This document shows, one piece after another, positions 1 to 5,023 of a DNA stretch of 5,023 nt (positions are counted from its first letter, which is position 1; each line of letters begins with the position of its first letter). Origin of the DNA: a bacterium UBA6025 (GTDB lineage Bacteria > Patescibacteriota > Saccharimonadia > Saccharimonadales > Saccharimonadaceae); contig DIZP01000047.1 of the NCBI GenBank assembly GCA_002429375.1, forward strand, positions 29,484 to 34,506, written 5' to 3'. The notes beneath the pieces are model-generated. The model searched no databases and was not told the DNA's origin. It was given only the letters and a program-made list of their open reading frames with translations. Made by a program: the position numbers and the translations under genes.

Positions 1-2
1 TT

Positions 3-773
3 AAGCTGACCGAGATTGTGGCCGACCCTGATCAACCGCGTCGGTCATTTGAAGAAGCCGCTCTTGAGGATTTGGCGGCATCGATTGCCGAACATGGTAT
101 TTTGCAGCCCATCGTCGTGACTCCCTATCAGGGTGGCTATCAGATTGTCGCCGGCGAACGTCGTTATCGTGCCTCGAAGCTGGTCGGTCTTGATAAGATT
201 CCAGCACTAGTCCGGACGCTGAGCGGTCAGCACAAATTAGAGTTGTCGTTGATTGAAAACTTGCAACGGCGCGACCTGAATATTCTTGAAACAGCCACGG
301 CGTATCTTAAGCTGCGTGATCAATTTAACCTCACGCTTGAGCAAATAGGGCAGCGGGTTGGTAAAAAATCAATTAGTACGGTCAGTAACACACTCCGTTT
401 GCTCAAACTGCCCGCATCGGTGCGTACCGCGCTGGCTGAGCGAAAAGTGAGCGAAGGACAAGTCCGTCCCCTGATTGGTCTCGACGAAGCTCTGATTAAT
501 AAGTTGCTACCGCAAATTATTAATCAGGAGTGGAGCGCGCGCCGGACCGAACAGTATATCGTACAGCTTAAACAGTCACATGACACTGATACTACGCGAC
601 CAAAACAAACTCCAGTCCAGTCCCCGTACGAGGATGACACTAAAAGGATTGCTAAGCGTTTTGACACCGATGTCAGCGTACGAACTAACGCGAAGGGTGC
701 CGGTCAAATTGTCATTAAGTTCACTAGTGGACAAGAGTTTCGACGCATTCAGAAACTGCTCGACAAAGAGTAA
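3..773 (+). CDS. parB: ParB/Spo0J-family chromosome partitioning protein, 5'-truncated by window edge
   Basis: This is the DNA-binding, CTP-dependent clamp of a ParABS segregation system, which loads at parS sites and acts with the ATPase ParA. The visible 256 residues begin KLTEIVADPDQPRRSF, matching the usual N-terminal ParB stretch (…L..I.PNPDQPRK.F), so the true start lies upstream. The GTG at 18 is only an in-frame internal codon. Counting from position 3: the ParB nuclease-like/CTP-binding domain covers about residues 1-95, with the GERRYRAS box at 51-58 and ENLQR at 85-89. A helix-turn-helix region (LTLEQIGQRVG…STVSNTLRLLKLP) spans about 110-137. A polar, Thr/Gln/Pro-rich linker covers about 190-208, and a short C-terminal dimerisation domain (IAKRF…GQIVIKF…RIQKLL) covers about 209-256. 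The gene ends in TAA and converges on lepB. ParA would be expected upstream but is not visible. Chromosomal or plasmid origin cannot be decided from this fragment, although the neighbours are chromosomal housekeeping genes. Confidence 0.95.
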   Translation, partial: KLTEIVADPDQPRRSFEEAALEDLAASIAEHGILQPIVVTPYQGGYQIVAGERRYRASKLVGLDKIPALVRTLSGQHKLELSLIENLQRRDLNILETATAYLKLRDQFNLTLEQIGQRVGKKSISTVSNTLRLLKLPASVRTALAERKVSEGQVRPLIGLDEALINKLLPQIINQEWSARRTEQYIVQLKQSHDTDTTRPKQTPVQSPYEDDTKRIAKRFDTDVSVRTNAKGAGQIVIKFTSGQEFRRIQKLLDKE

Positions 774-820
774 TTTCTTACAATTTCTCTTAAATGCTTC
801 GACGTATTATATTTTAGCTG

Positions 821-844
821 AAAAACTACTGCCCAAGAGAGTAG
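821..844 (-). terminator. Putative Rho-independent terminator of lepB
   Basis: Read on the minus strand, a 5-bp stem CTACT/AGTAG with a 9-nt loop is followed directly by TTTTT. It begins 3 nt after the lepB TAA stop. The position and T-run fit an intrinsic terminator, but the stem is short and only moderately GC-rich. Read on the plus strand, the same stem is followed by GTTTAAAAC, so it could at best weakly stop parB transcripts as well. Confidence 0.45.
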
Positions 845-846
845 GT

Positions 847-1446
847 TTAAAACGTTCGTATTTTATCGAATGGGAAAATTCGCAAGCCAACCGGACCGAC
901 TACGTCATAGTAGGGGATGGTGCCGAGACCATTGCGTGAATCAAGTGAGAAGCTACCTTGGCGGTGGTCACCGGACACGAACAGTTCGTCTTTGGGGACC
1001 ACGGTGTCGGTTTCGCCCGAGGTAGGGCTACCGGGTTCGCCATGATTGGCGTCATCGGGATTAAAACCCTCCGGAAATTGATTGTTGTAGACGGTGTATT
1101 GCCCATTCTTTAATATGACACGCTCTCCGGCAAAGGCGATAACTCGCTTGACGATGTATTCGTCACCCAACCCCGTACTGTAGTTGGGGTTCTTGAAGAC
1201 AATGACCTGACCACGGTCCGGAACATACGTTTTGTTCTGGAGTTGGGCCCAGGTGACAGGCAACCGATTGACGACGAGACGGTCGTTTGTATAGAGGGTT
1301 GTCTCCATACTCGGACCGATGACGCTAAAGCTACGGAAAACGAAAGTGTTGATTAATAAAGTGCCAACGAGAACAGCGGCAATGAAGGCGCTAATACTCA
1401 GTACGTCTTTTAAGAAAGGGTGTCGTTGCAGAAAAGTTGCTTCCAT
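847..1446 (-). CDS. lepB: Type I signal peptidase (LepB/SipS family, S26)
   Basis: This is the membrane-bound serine protease that removes signal peptides from exported proteins on the outer face of the cytoplasmic membrane, using a Ser/Lys dyad. At 199 residues it has the size of single-anchor Gram-positive-type enzymes. A short cytoplasmic N-terminus is followed by one hydrophobic segment at about residues 14-37. Catalytic Ser46 lies in VIGPSMETTL and catalytic Lys100 in DEYIVKRVIA. The last conserved box is SGDHRQGSFSLDSRNGLG (158-175). It departs from the usual GDNRxxSxDSR: His replaces Asn, and six residues instead of four separate the Arg from DSR. The Ser and Lys are intact, so I expect an active enzyme. 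The ATG at 1446 places the anchor normally. No Shine-Dalgarno site precedes it, and a -10-like box sits 7 nt upstream. The gene is divergent from the LCP gene and convergent with parB, so it is probably monocistronic. Confidence 0.95.
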   Translation of the reverse strand: MEATFLQRHPFLKDVLSISAFIAAVLVGTLLINTFVFRSFSVIGPSMETTLYTNDRLVVNRLPVTWAQLQNKTYVPDRGQVIVFKNPNYSTGLGDEYIVKRVIAFAGERVILKNGQYTVYNNQFPEGFNPDDANHGEPGSPTSGETDTVVPKDELFVSGDHRQGSFSLDSRNGLGTIPYYDVVGPVGLRIFPFDKIRTF

Positions 1447-1463
1447 GTATATTACTATACATG
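1444..1463. repeat. Perfect 7-bp inverted repeat over lepB start codon and -10 box (operator-like)
   Basis: The left arm CATGTAT (1444-1450) and right arm ATACATG (1457-1463) are exact reverse complements separated by 6 bp, giving a 20-bp dyad. It covers the lepB ATG (complement of 1444-1446) and the TATAGT box at 1454-1459. Its size and placement resemble a dimeric repressor site, but AT-rich start regions produce such dyads by chance and no regulator gene is in view. Confidence 0.4.
1454..1459 (-). promoter_or_regulatory. -10 element of the lepB promoter
   Basis: On the minus strand TATAGT (5/6 to TATAAT) ends 7 nt before the lepB ATG. A transcript starting at the usual distance would begin at or within a base or so of the A of the start codon, giving a leaderless mRNA. 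I find no convincing -35 hexamer at 15-18 bp upstream. The box lies inside the 1444-1463 dyad. Confidence 0.4.
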
Positions 1464-1505
1464 ATTTAAAGTGAGAGGAATAGCGACTAGTTATGATTTC
1501 TGCCC

Positions 1506-1534
1506 TTCAAAATATCAGTTAAATTAGGTATAGT
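1506..1534 (+). promoter_or_regulatory. Promoter of the LCP-family gene
   Basis: TTCAAA (1506-1511, 4/6 to the -35 consensus) lies 17 bp from TATAGT (1529-1534, 5/6 to -10). The -10 ends 13 nt before the ATG at 1548, so a normal initiation site near 1541 would leave a leader of about 7 nt. No Shine-Dalgarno sequence is present between the -10 and the ATG. The ATG at 1538 is in another frame and stops after six codons. Confidence 0.5.
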
Positions 1535-1547
1535 GGTATGAGTATTT

Positions 1548-3182
1548 ATGAAAAGTAAACGACCATCTATTGATGGGTTTGTCCCTAGGCGAAATGGCAG
1601 CCAACTGGGCGACCTCCATCGCACACCACGACCCGCGGTTAGAGCTGCGTCTGTCGACCGATCACTCCGTACGGATAACGATGCCCGCCAAACTGTCGGT
1701 GCGGCACGCGCCAATCGGGCAATCGGTCGATCGGATATAGATGAATCACTCCGTGAAATTGATACATTAGAGACACCAACCAAAGTCCTTAGCCGTCGTC
1801 AGCGTCGTCGGCTTGCCAAACAGACTCAACCGCGCAGTAAGTGGCGACGAAACGTTAAAGCTTTCTTTATAGTTTTGGCTCTTGTTGGCGTTCTCGTAGC
1901 GGGATGGTTGGGCTACAAGACATTCTTGGCCGGAGGTAATATTTTTAAAGGCAGCCTGTTTGATATTTTGCAAACTCAGACGCTCAAACAAGACAGCAAT
2001 GGTCGGAGTAATTTCCTTATCCTCGGAACGTCAGAGGACGACCCTGGGCATGGCGGAGCTTACTTGACCGACTCGATGATGGTGCTGAGTATCGACCAAA
2101 CCAAAAAAAATGCCTACATGTTTAGTATTCCACGTGACCTTTACGTCAAATACGGCATGGCCTGCAATAGCGGCTTCGCCGGCAAAGTTAACGAATACTT
2201 CAACTGCGTTAACGATAATTACAATAGTAGTGACGCCGAACAGGAGCGACTCACGCAAACGCAAGCTTTTATTGGCGCTATTGTAGGGGTTGATATTCAG
2301 TACGGTATCCATGTTAACAATACGGTCATCAAAGATGCTGTCGATGCGGTCGGCGGGGTTGATGTTAATATCCAAGGAAGCAATGGCGATCCAGGTGTTT
2401 ATGATACGAACTTTGACTGGCGCTGTAAGTACAAATGTAACCTCGTGAAGTACACCAACGGTGTTCATCATCTCGACGGGGCGCACGCTCTGTACCTCGC
2501 AATGGCTCGTGGCGATGTTGCGCCAACCTATGGCCTCGGTAACTCCAACTTTGATCGCGAGAAAAATCAGCAAAAAATTATCGTTGCGCTGAAAGAGAAG
2601 GCAACGACGACAGGGACACTCACGAATCTGTCTAAGGTGACCAGCTTGATCGATGCACTCGGTCAGAACCTCAGGACGAATATTCAGACTAAGGAAATTC
2701 AGACACTAATGAAGCTGGGTGCCGAAATCAAAACAGACAATATTAAAAGTATTAGCCTGTTTGGTGGCGATAACAGTGTTGTGACGTCCGGTCCTTACAA
2801 CGGCGCCAGCGTCGTGATGCCGACGGCGGGTATTTTTGACTACAGTGCGATTCGGGCCTTTATCAAAGAAAACCTTTCGAGCAATCCCGTGACTCGCGAA
2901 AAAGCCAAGATTGTCGTTTTGAACGGTTCGGGTATTGAAGGCGCTGGTCAAGCACAGGCCGATAAACTCAGGGCTGAAGGCTTTATTATTTCGGCGATTG
3001 ATAACGCCCCTGTGGGAACGTACGACAGTGTCGAGATCTATCAGATTGATGCTTCAAAGACGGCGACGATCGCCAAATTAAAAGAATATTACCCCAAAGC
3101 AATAGTTAAAACGACAACGCCTCCTGTGGCTGTCGACGCTGGGACGAGCTTTGTGATTATTGTGGTAAGTTCACAGAAGTAG
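1548..3182 (+). CDS. LCP (LytR-CpsA-Psr) family cell-wall glycopolymer ligase with C-terminal LytR_C domain
   Basis: LCP proteins transfer undecaprenyl-phosphate-linked glycopolymers onto peptidoglycan or other envelope acceptors, outside the cytoplasmic membrane. The 544 residues run as follows. A polar, Arg-rich cytoplasmic tail covers about 1-104 and includes RRQRRR at 84-89, encoded by repeated CGTCGTC. One transmembrane segment spans about 105-126. The LCP domain spans about 152-352, with NFLILGTSEDD, LTDSMMVLSID (173-183, the family's R-S-D-T-M-type strand), FSIPRDLYV (192-200), LDGAHALYLAMARGD (309-323) and FDREKNQQKIIVAL (335-348). A LytR_C domain (AKIVVLNGSGIEGAGQA onward) covers about 453-540. 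Four cysteines (206, 220, 293, 297) sit in the extracellular domain. The Arg and Asp positions that bind pyrophosphate and metal in the family appear kept (Asp175, Arg196, Asp198, Arg337). The start at 1548 follows a promoter closely. The gene ends in TAG, 35 bp before the next gene on the same strand. The exact polymer transferred cannot be told from sequence. Confidence 0.93.
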   Translation: MKSKRPSIDGFVPRRNGSQLGDLHRTPRPAVRAASVDRSLRTDNDARQTVGAARANRAIGRSDIDESLREIDTLETPTKVLSRRQRRRLAKQTQPRSKWRRNVKAFFIVLALVGVLVAGWLGYKTFLAGGNIFKGSLFDILQTQTLKQDSNGRSNFLILGTSEDDPGHGGAYLTDSMMVLSIDQTKKNAYMFSIPRDLYVKYGMACNSGFAGKVNEYFNCVNDNYNSSDAEQERLTQTQAFIGAIVGVDIQYGIHVNNTVIKDAVDAVGGVDVNIQGSNGDPGVYDTNFDWRCKYKCNLVKYTNGVHHLDGAHALYLAMARGDVAPTYGLGNSNFDREKNQQKIIVALKEKATTTGTLTNLSKVTSLIDALGQNLRTNIQTKEIQTLMKLGAEIKTDNIKSISLFGGDNSVVTSGPYNGASVVMPTAGIFDYSAIRAFIKENLSSNPVTREKAKIVVLNGSGIEGAGQAQADKLRAEGFIISAIDNAPVGTYDSVEIYQIDASKTATIAKLKEYYPKAIVKTTTPPVAVDAGTSFVIIVVSSQK

Positions 3183-3206
3183 ACAACGCTGGCTGCGTGG
3201 TATAAT
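3180..3206 (+). promoter_or_regulatory. Extended -10 promoter of the membrane protein gene
   Basis: TGGTATAAT (3198-3206) is a full extended -10 (TGn plus consensus TATAAT). TAGACA (3180-3185) is a candidate -35, but the spacer is only 15 bp and it overlaps the LCP stop codon. Initiation near 3213 would leave a leader of about 5 nt before the ATG at 3218. An AGG at 3210-3212 might act as a minimal ribosome site only if transcription starts further upstream. Confidence 0.55.
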
Positions 3207-3217
3207 AATAGGTAATC

Positions 3218-4027
3218 ATGGAATTTTTAAAGAATGTCAGACGCCGCTCGTTTCTAAGTGAGGTTGTCTACATAGCTCTGAACATTGGACTCGCGATAGC
3301 CGTGGTGTTCATTATCCGAGCCACCGAATCTCCGTGGCCAGCGGTTGGCTTAGTATTCCTGAGCAAATGGAGAGTACTCGCTGTCAAGCCGAGGTACTGG
3401 TTCGTGAACGTGCAGTCGAACTTAGTTGATTTTATCGTCAGCATGAGTCTTGTTGTATTTTTGTATACGACCTATATCAGCAACAGCGTGGCGTACCAGA
3501 AGGTTTTTATTCTTGGGGTATTTACATTGCTGTATGCCGGTTGGTTGCTGTTTTTAAAACCACAATCAAAACGATTGTATATTGCCTTGCAGGCGGGTGT
3601 CGCATTATTCGCGGGTGTCGCCGCCCTGTATACGATTTCGTATGATTGGCCATCGTCAATGGTGGTCGTGTTGATGTGGTTGATTGGCTTCGCCACCGCG
3701 CATCACGTGCTAGCAAGCTATAGCGAGACCCATATATTATTTCTCAGCCTGCTGTGGGGGCTGGTGATGGCCGAACTTGGCTGGCTGGCCTATCACTGGA
3801 CGATTGCCTATAGTATCGGCAGCGGAAGCGTGCTTTTACCGCGTGTTTCCCTGACAGTCCTGTGTATCGGGTTTATATTACAACAGTGTTACGATTCGTT
3901 TTATCACCATCAAAAAATTCGCGGTAACGATATTATTCTGCCCGTGCTATTTACTATTAGTATCATCGTCATATTACCTGTGGTTCTGAGCTTGTGGGGT
4001 GGCGCTAACGTTACTATCGGCGTTTAG
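3218..4027 (+). CDS. Multi-pass integral membrane protein of unknown function
   Basis: I do not recognise this 269-residue protein. It is strongly hydrophobic, with about eight likely transmembrane segments near residues 14-33, 67-87, 94-113, 119-140, 147-167, 172-193, 206-224 and 239-260, and possibly a short one near 39-49. The N-terminus (MEFLKNVRRRSF) is basic, which favours a cytoplasmic start. Basic residues recur in short loops (KWRVLAVKPRYW about 50-61, KPQSKR 114-119, HHQKIRGND 230-238). No catalytic motif, nucleotide-binding loop or transporter signature is evident. Histidines and Trp/Tyr cluster in 161-193 (AHHVLASYSETH, AYHW), but not as a known metal site. It follows the LCP gene by 35 bp on the same strand, yet has its own extended -10 promoter, so both read-through and independent expression are possible. 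An envelope role is only a guess from position. Its TAG stop overlaps the prmC stop in a tail-to-tail arrangement. Confidence 0.85.
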   Translation: MEFLKNVRRRSFLSEVVYIALNIGLAIAVVFIIRATESPWPAVGLVFLSKWRVLAVKPRYWFVNVQSNLVDFIVSMSLVVFLYTTYISNSVAYQKVFILGVFTLLYAGWLLFLKPQSKRLYIALQAGVALFAGVAALYTISYDWPSSMVVVLMWLIGFATAHHVLASYSETHILFLSLLWGLVMAELGWLAYHWTIAYSIGSGSVLLPRVSLTVLCIGFILQQCYDSFYHHQKIRGNDIILPVLFTISIIVILPVVLSLWGGANVTIGV

Positions 4028-4878
4028 GTTCGCTTGAGAGCGAGACAGTAGTCTCGTTTCGAAATTATGTGAAAGCCTTGGTGGGAAGCACGAGCAATAA
4101 TCAACCGATGTTGTCGGGGGTCGGCCTCGAGCAGAAGCAAACCTTGGGGGGTGAGCACAGACACCGCTTGATCGATGAGCTTATGAATCAGAGTTAGTCC
4201 GCCGTCATCCGCGAACAGGGCCAGGCTGGGCTCGTGTATAGTGTCGGGCGAAACTTCCCATGCAGAGTCGACGTAAGGGAGGTTGGCAATGATGACGTCC
4301 GCTTGCAGGTGGTAGCTTTGTAATAAATCACTTTCAAGCAGCGCCACGTCGGCGTGTAAGCGTTGGGCGTTGGTCCTCGCGACCACGAGGGCGGGAGGGC
4401 TGATATCCGCCAGCGTCACCATAAGTTCAGGGAACTCAAGTTTTGCGGTAATGCCTAGGCAGCCGCTGCCGGTTCCGACGTCAATCAGGCGCAGACTCGT
4501 CCCGTCAACTGGCGTTAAATCGCCGGCAACCAGGTTCTTCAAGCTATCTATAATAGCTTCCGACTCGGGGCGGGGAATCAGCGTGTCCGTGGTCACCGAG
4601 AAGCGTCGACCATAAAATTCTTTAAATCCAACGATATAAGCAATTGGCGTGTATTTCAGACGACGGGCGAGTTGATTATCGGCTTTTTCTTGGTCGACAT
4701 CGTTTAAAAGGTCCTCCGAGTGGGCGTGAAGGTAGGTTCGGTCTTTTTGCAGAGCATGAGCCAGAATCAGTTCGGCATCAAGCCGGGCACTGGCAATGCC
4801 AACTGTTTTTAGCTGTTCAGTGGCGGACTTGAGCCAGCTGTTAATTGCTGGCACTAGCGGCGGCGAGTTCGCGTTCAT
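4024..4878 (-). CDS. prmC: Peptide chain release factor N5-glutamine methyltransferase PrmC (HemK)
   Basis: PrmC uses S-adenosylmethionine to methylate the glutamine of the GGQ loop in class I release factors, raising termination efficiency. The 284 residues match the family length. An N-terminal helical domain covers about 12-90 ([13 protein letters not shown]…[14 protein letters not shown], then [13 protein letters not shown]). The linker motif TLIPRPESE is at 99-107. The Rossmann methyltransferase core has motif [14 protein letters not shown] at 131-143 and the acidic ribose-binding position in TLADIS at 155-160. The catalytic tetrapeptide reads NLPY (199-202) where most PrmC proteins have [17 protein letters not shown] is at 216-228. 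The ATG at 4878 is used here, but no Shine-Dalgarno site precedes it. An in-frame GTG at 4854 would trim eight residues and give an N-terminus closer to typical family members. The gene overlaps prfA upstream, which encodes its substrate, and is probably co-transcribed with it. Confidence 0.95.
   Translation of the reverse strand: MNANSPPLVPAINSWLKSATEQLKTVGIASARLDAELILAHALQKDRTYLHAHSEDLLNDVDQEKADNQLARRLKYTPIAYIVGFKEFYGRRFSVTTDTLIPRPESEAIIDSLKNLVAGDLTPVDGTSLRLIDVGTGSGCLGITAKLEFPELMVTLADISPPALVVARTNAQRLHADVALLESDLLQSYHLQADVIIANLPYVDSAWEVSPDTIHEPSLALFADDGGLTLIHKLIDQAVSVLTPQGLLLLEADPRQHRLIIARASHQGFHIISKRDYCLALKRT
4038..4060 (+). terminator. Terminator-like hairpin for the plus-strand membrane gene, inside the prmC 3' end
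   Basis: CGAGAC (4041-4046) and GTCTCG (4051-4056) form a perfect 6-bp stem with the 4-nt loop AGTA. Three more pairs (4038-4040 with 4057-4059, two of them G-U) extend it on the plus strand. TTT follows the core stem, though these bases are also used by the extension. It lies 10 nt past the membrane gene stop. On the minus strand no T-run follows, so any terminator activity would act on plus-strand transcripts. The T-run is short and the bases also encode the last residues of PrmC. Confidence 0.35.
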
Positions 4879-5023
4879 AGGCTTGTAGATGCTCGATTAG
4901 GTCTTCAATAGCGCCGTTCATGGCTTGAGGGATGCCACTGCGGCTATAGCCGACGCGGTGATCGGTGATGCGGTCTTGAGGAAAGTTGTAGGTGCGGATT
5001 TTTTCGCTGCGATCGCCACTGCC
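4841..5023 (-). CDS. prfA: Peptide chain release factor 1 (RF1), C-terminal fragment cut by window edge
   Basis: RF1 recognises UAA and UAG in the ribosomal A site and triggers peptide release. Only the last 60 codons are visible, starting at the right edge of the window and ending in TAA (complement of 4841-4843). The peptide [18 protein letters not shown], then ITDHRVGYS, closely follows the RF1 signature (G.GDRS…RTYNFPQ.R.TDHR). RF2 has an unrelated sequence here (…QIRSY…D.R..D.RTG), which separates the two. The segment then ends in a helical, acidic and Ala-rich tail ([22 protein letters not shown]). The anticodon-like and GGQ motifs lie outside the window. The 3' end overlaps the prmC start by 38 bp in a different frame, the common prfA-prmC arrangement that pairs the factor with its modifying enzyme. 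Confidence 0.95.
   Translation of the reverse strand, partial: GSGDRSEKIRTYNFPQDRITDHRVGYSRSGIPQAMNGAIEDLIEHLQAYERELAAASASN

Noticed and set aside
18..20. GTG at 18 as the true start of parB
   Set aside because: The reading frame continues upstream with KLTEI, which fits the conserved region before DPDQPRR, so the gene starts outside the window.
793..815. AATGC/GTATT stem followed by ATATTTT as a parB terminator
   Set aside because: Five pairs including one G-U, AT-rich, with an interrupted T-run; too weak to list as a feature.
580..939. 119-codon plus-strand open frame running from parB across the gap into lepB
   Set aside because: It overlaps two well-supported genes and its translation resembles no family; the parB C-terminal domain and lepB box motifs account for the sequence.
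2126..2141. parS-like sequence (TTCCACGTGA core) inside the LCP gene, of interest because parB is nearby
   Set aside because: Only the left half and central CACGTG fit; the right arm does not match the 16-bp parS palindrome. The bases encode the conserved SIPRDL motif, which explains them.
2031..2573. 180-codon open frame on the minus strand, opposite the LCP gene
   Set aside because: It lies wholly antisense to a strongly conserved LCP domain, with a protein of no recognisable domain order; it is a shadow of codon bias.
3186..3198. ACGC/GCGT inverted repeat in the LCP-membrane gene gap as an LCP terminator
   Set aside because: The stem is 4 bp and is followed by the TGGTATAAT promoter rather than a T-run; it lies in the promoter spacer.
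3704..3709. CACGTG in the membrane protein gene as a possible parS core
   Set aside because: The flanks do not extend the palindrome; a six-base match is expected by chance.
4370..4615. Plus-strand open frame inside prmC
   Set aside because: It is antisense to the PrmC methyltransferase core, with no start signal and no recognisable domain.

Overview
The window holds six protein-coding genes packed almost end to end. There is no RNA gene, mobile element or CRISPR array. All six read without interruption in the standard genetic code. The gene content (a ParB partition protein, type I signal peptidase, an LCP-family cell-wall ligase with a LytR_C tail, PrmC next to RF1), the tight spacing and the lack of Shine-Dalgarno sites suggest a small-genome bacterium. 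My best guess is Patescibacteria/CPR, probably Saccharibacteria. That assignment is an inference from protein style, not a database match.

Layout: (1) positions 3-773, plus strand, the C-terminal 256 residues of ParB, whose 5' end lies outside the window. (2) 774-846, a 73-bp convergent gap with a hairpin plus T-run that reads as the lepB terminator. (3) 847-1446, minus strand, signal peptidase I (lepB). (4) 1447-1547, a 101-bp divergent promoter region, with a perfect 7-bp inverted repeat laid over the lepB start codon and its -10 element. (5) 1548-3182, plus strand, a membrane-anchored LCP (LytR-CpsA-Psr) protein with a C-terminal LytR_C domain. (6) 3183-3217, a 35-bp gap carrying a good extended -10 promoter. 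(7) 3218-4027, plus strand, a multi-pass membrane protein that I do not recognise. (8) 4024-4878, minus strand, PrmC, which converges on the membrane gene with overlapping stop codons. (9) 4841-5023, minus strand, the last 60 codons of RF1 (prfA), overlapping the start of prmC by 38 bp.

Functional themes: chromosome or plasmid segregation (ParB); envelope biogenesis (LepB removes signal peptides, the LCP protein attaches glycopolymers to the wall, and the membrane protein is possibly envelope-related by position only); and translation termination (RF1 and the methyltransferase that modifies its GGQ loop, transcribed together as prfA-prmC).

I found no convincing new multi-gene system; this looks like core chromosome. 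The points most worth a second look are the operator-like dyad at the lepB start, the repeated placement of -10 boxes only 7-13 nt before start codons (leaderless or near-leaderless mRNAs), the unassigned membrane protein, and several motif deviations in LepB, PrmC and the LCP protein.
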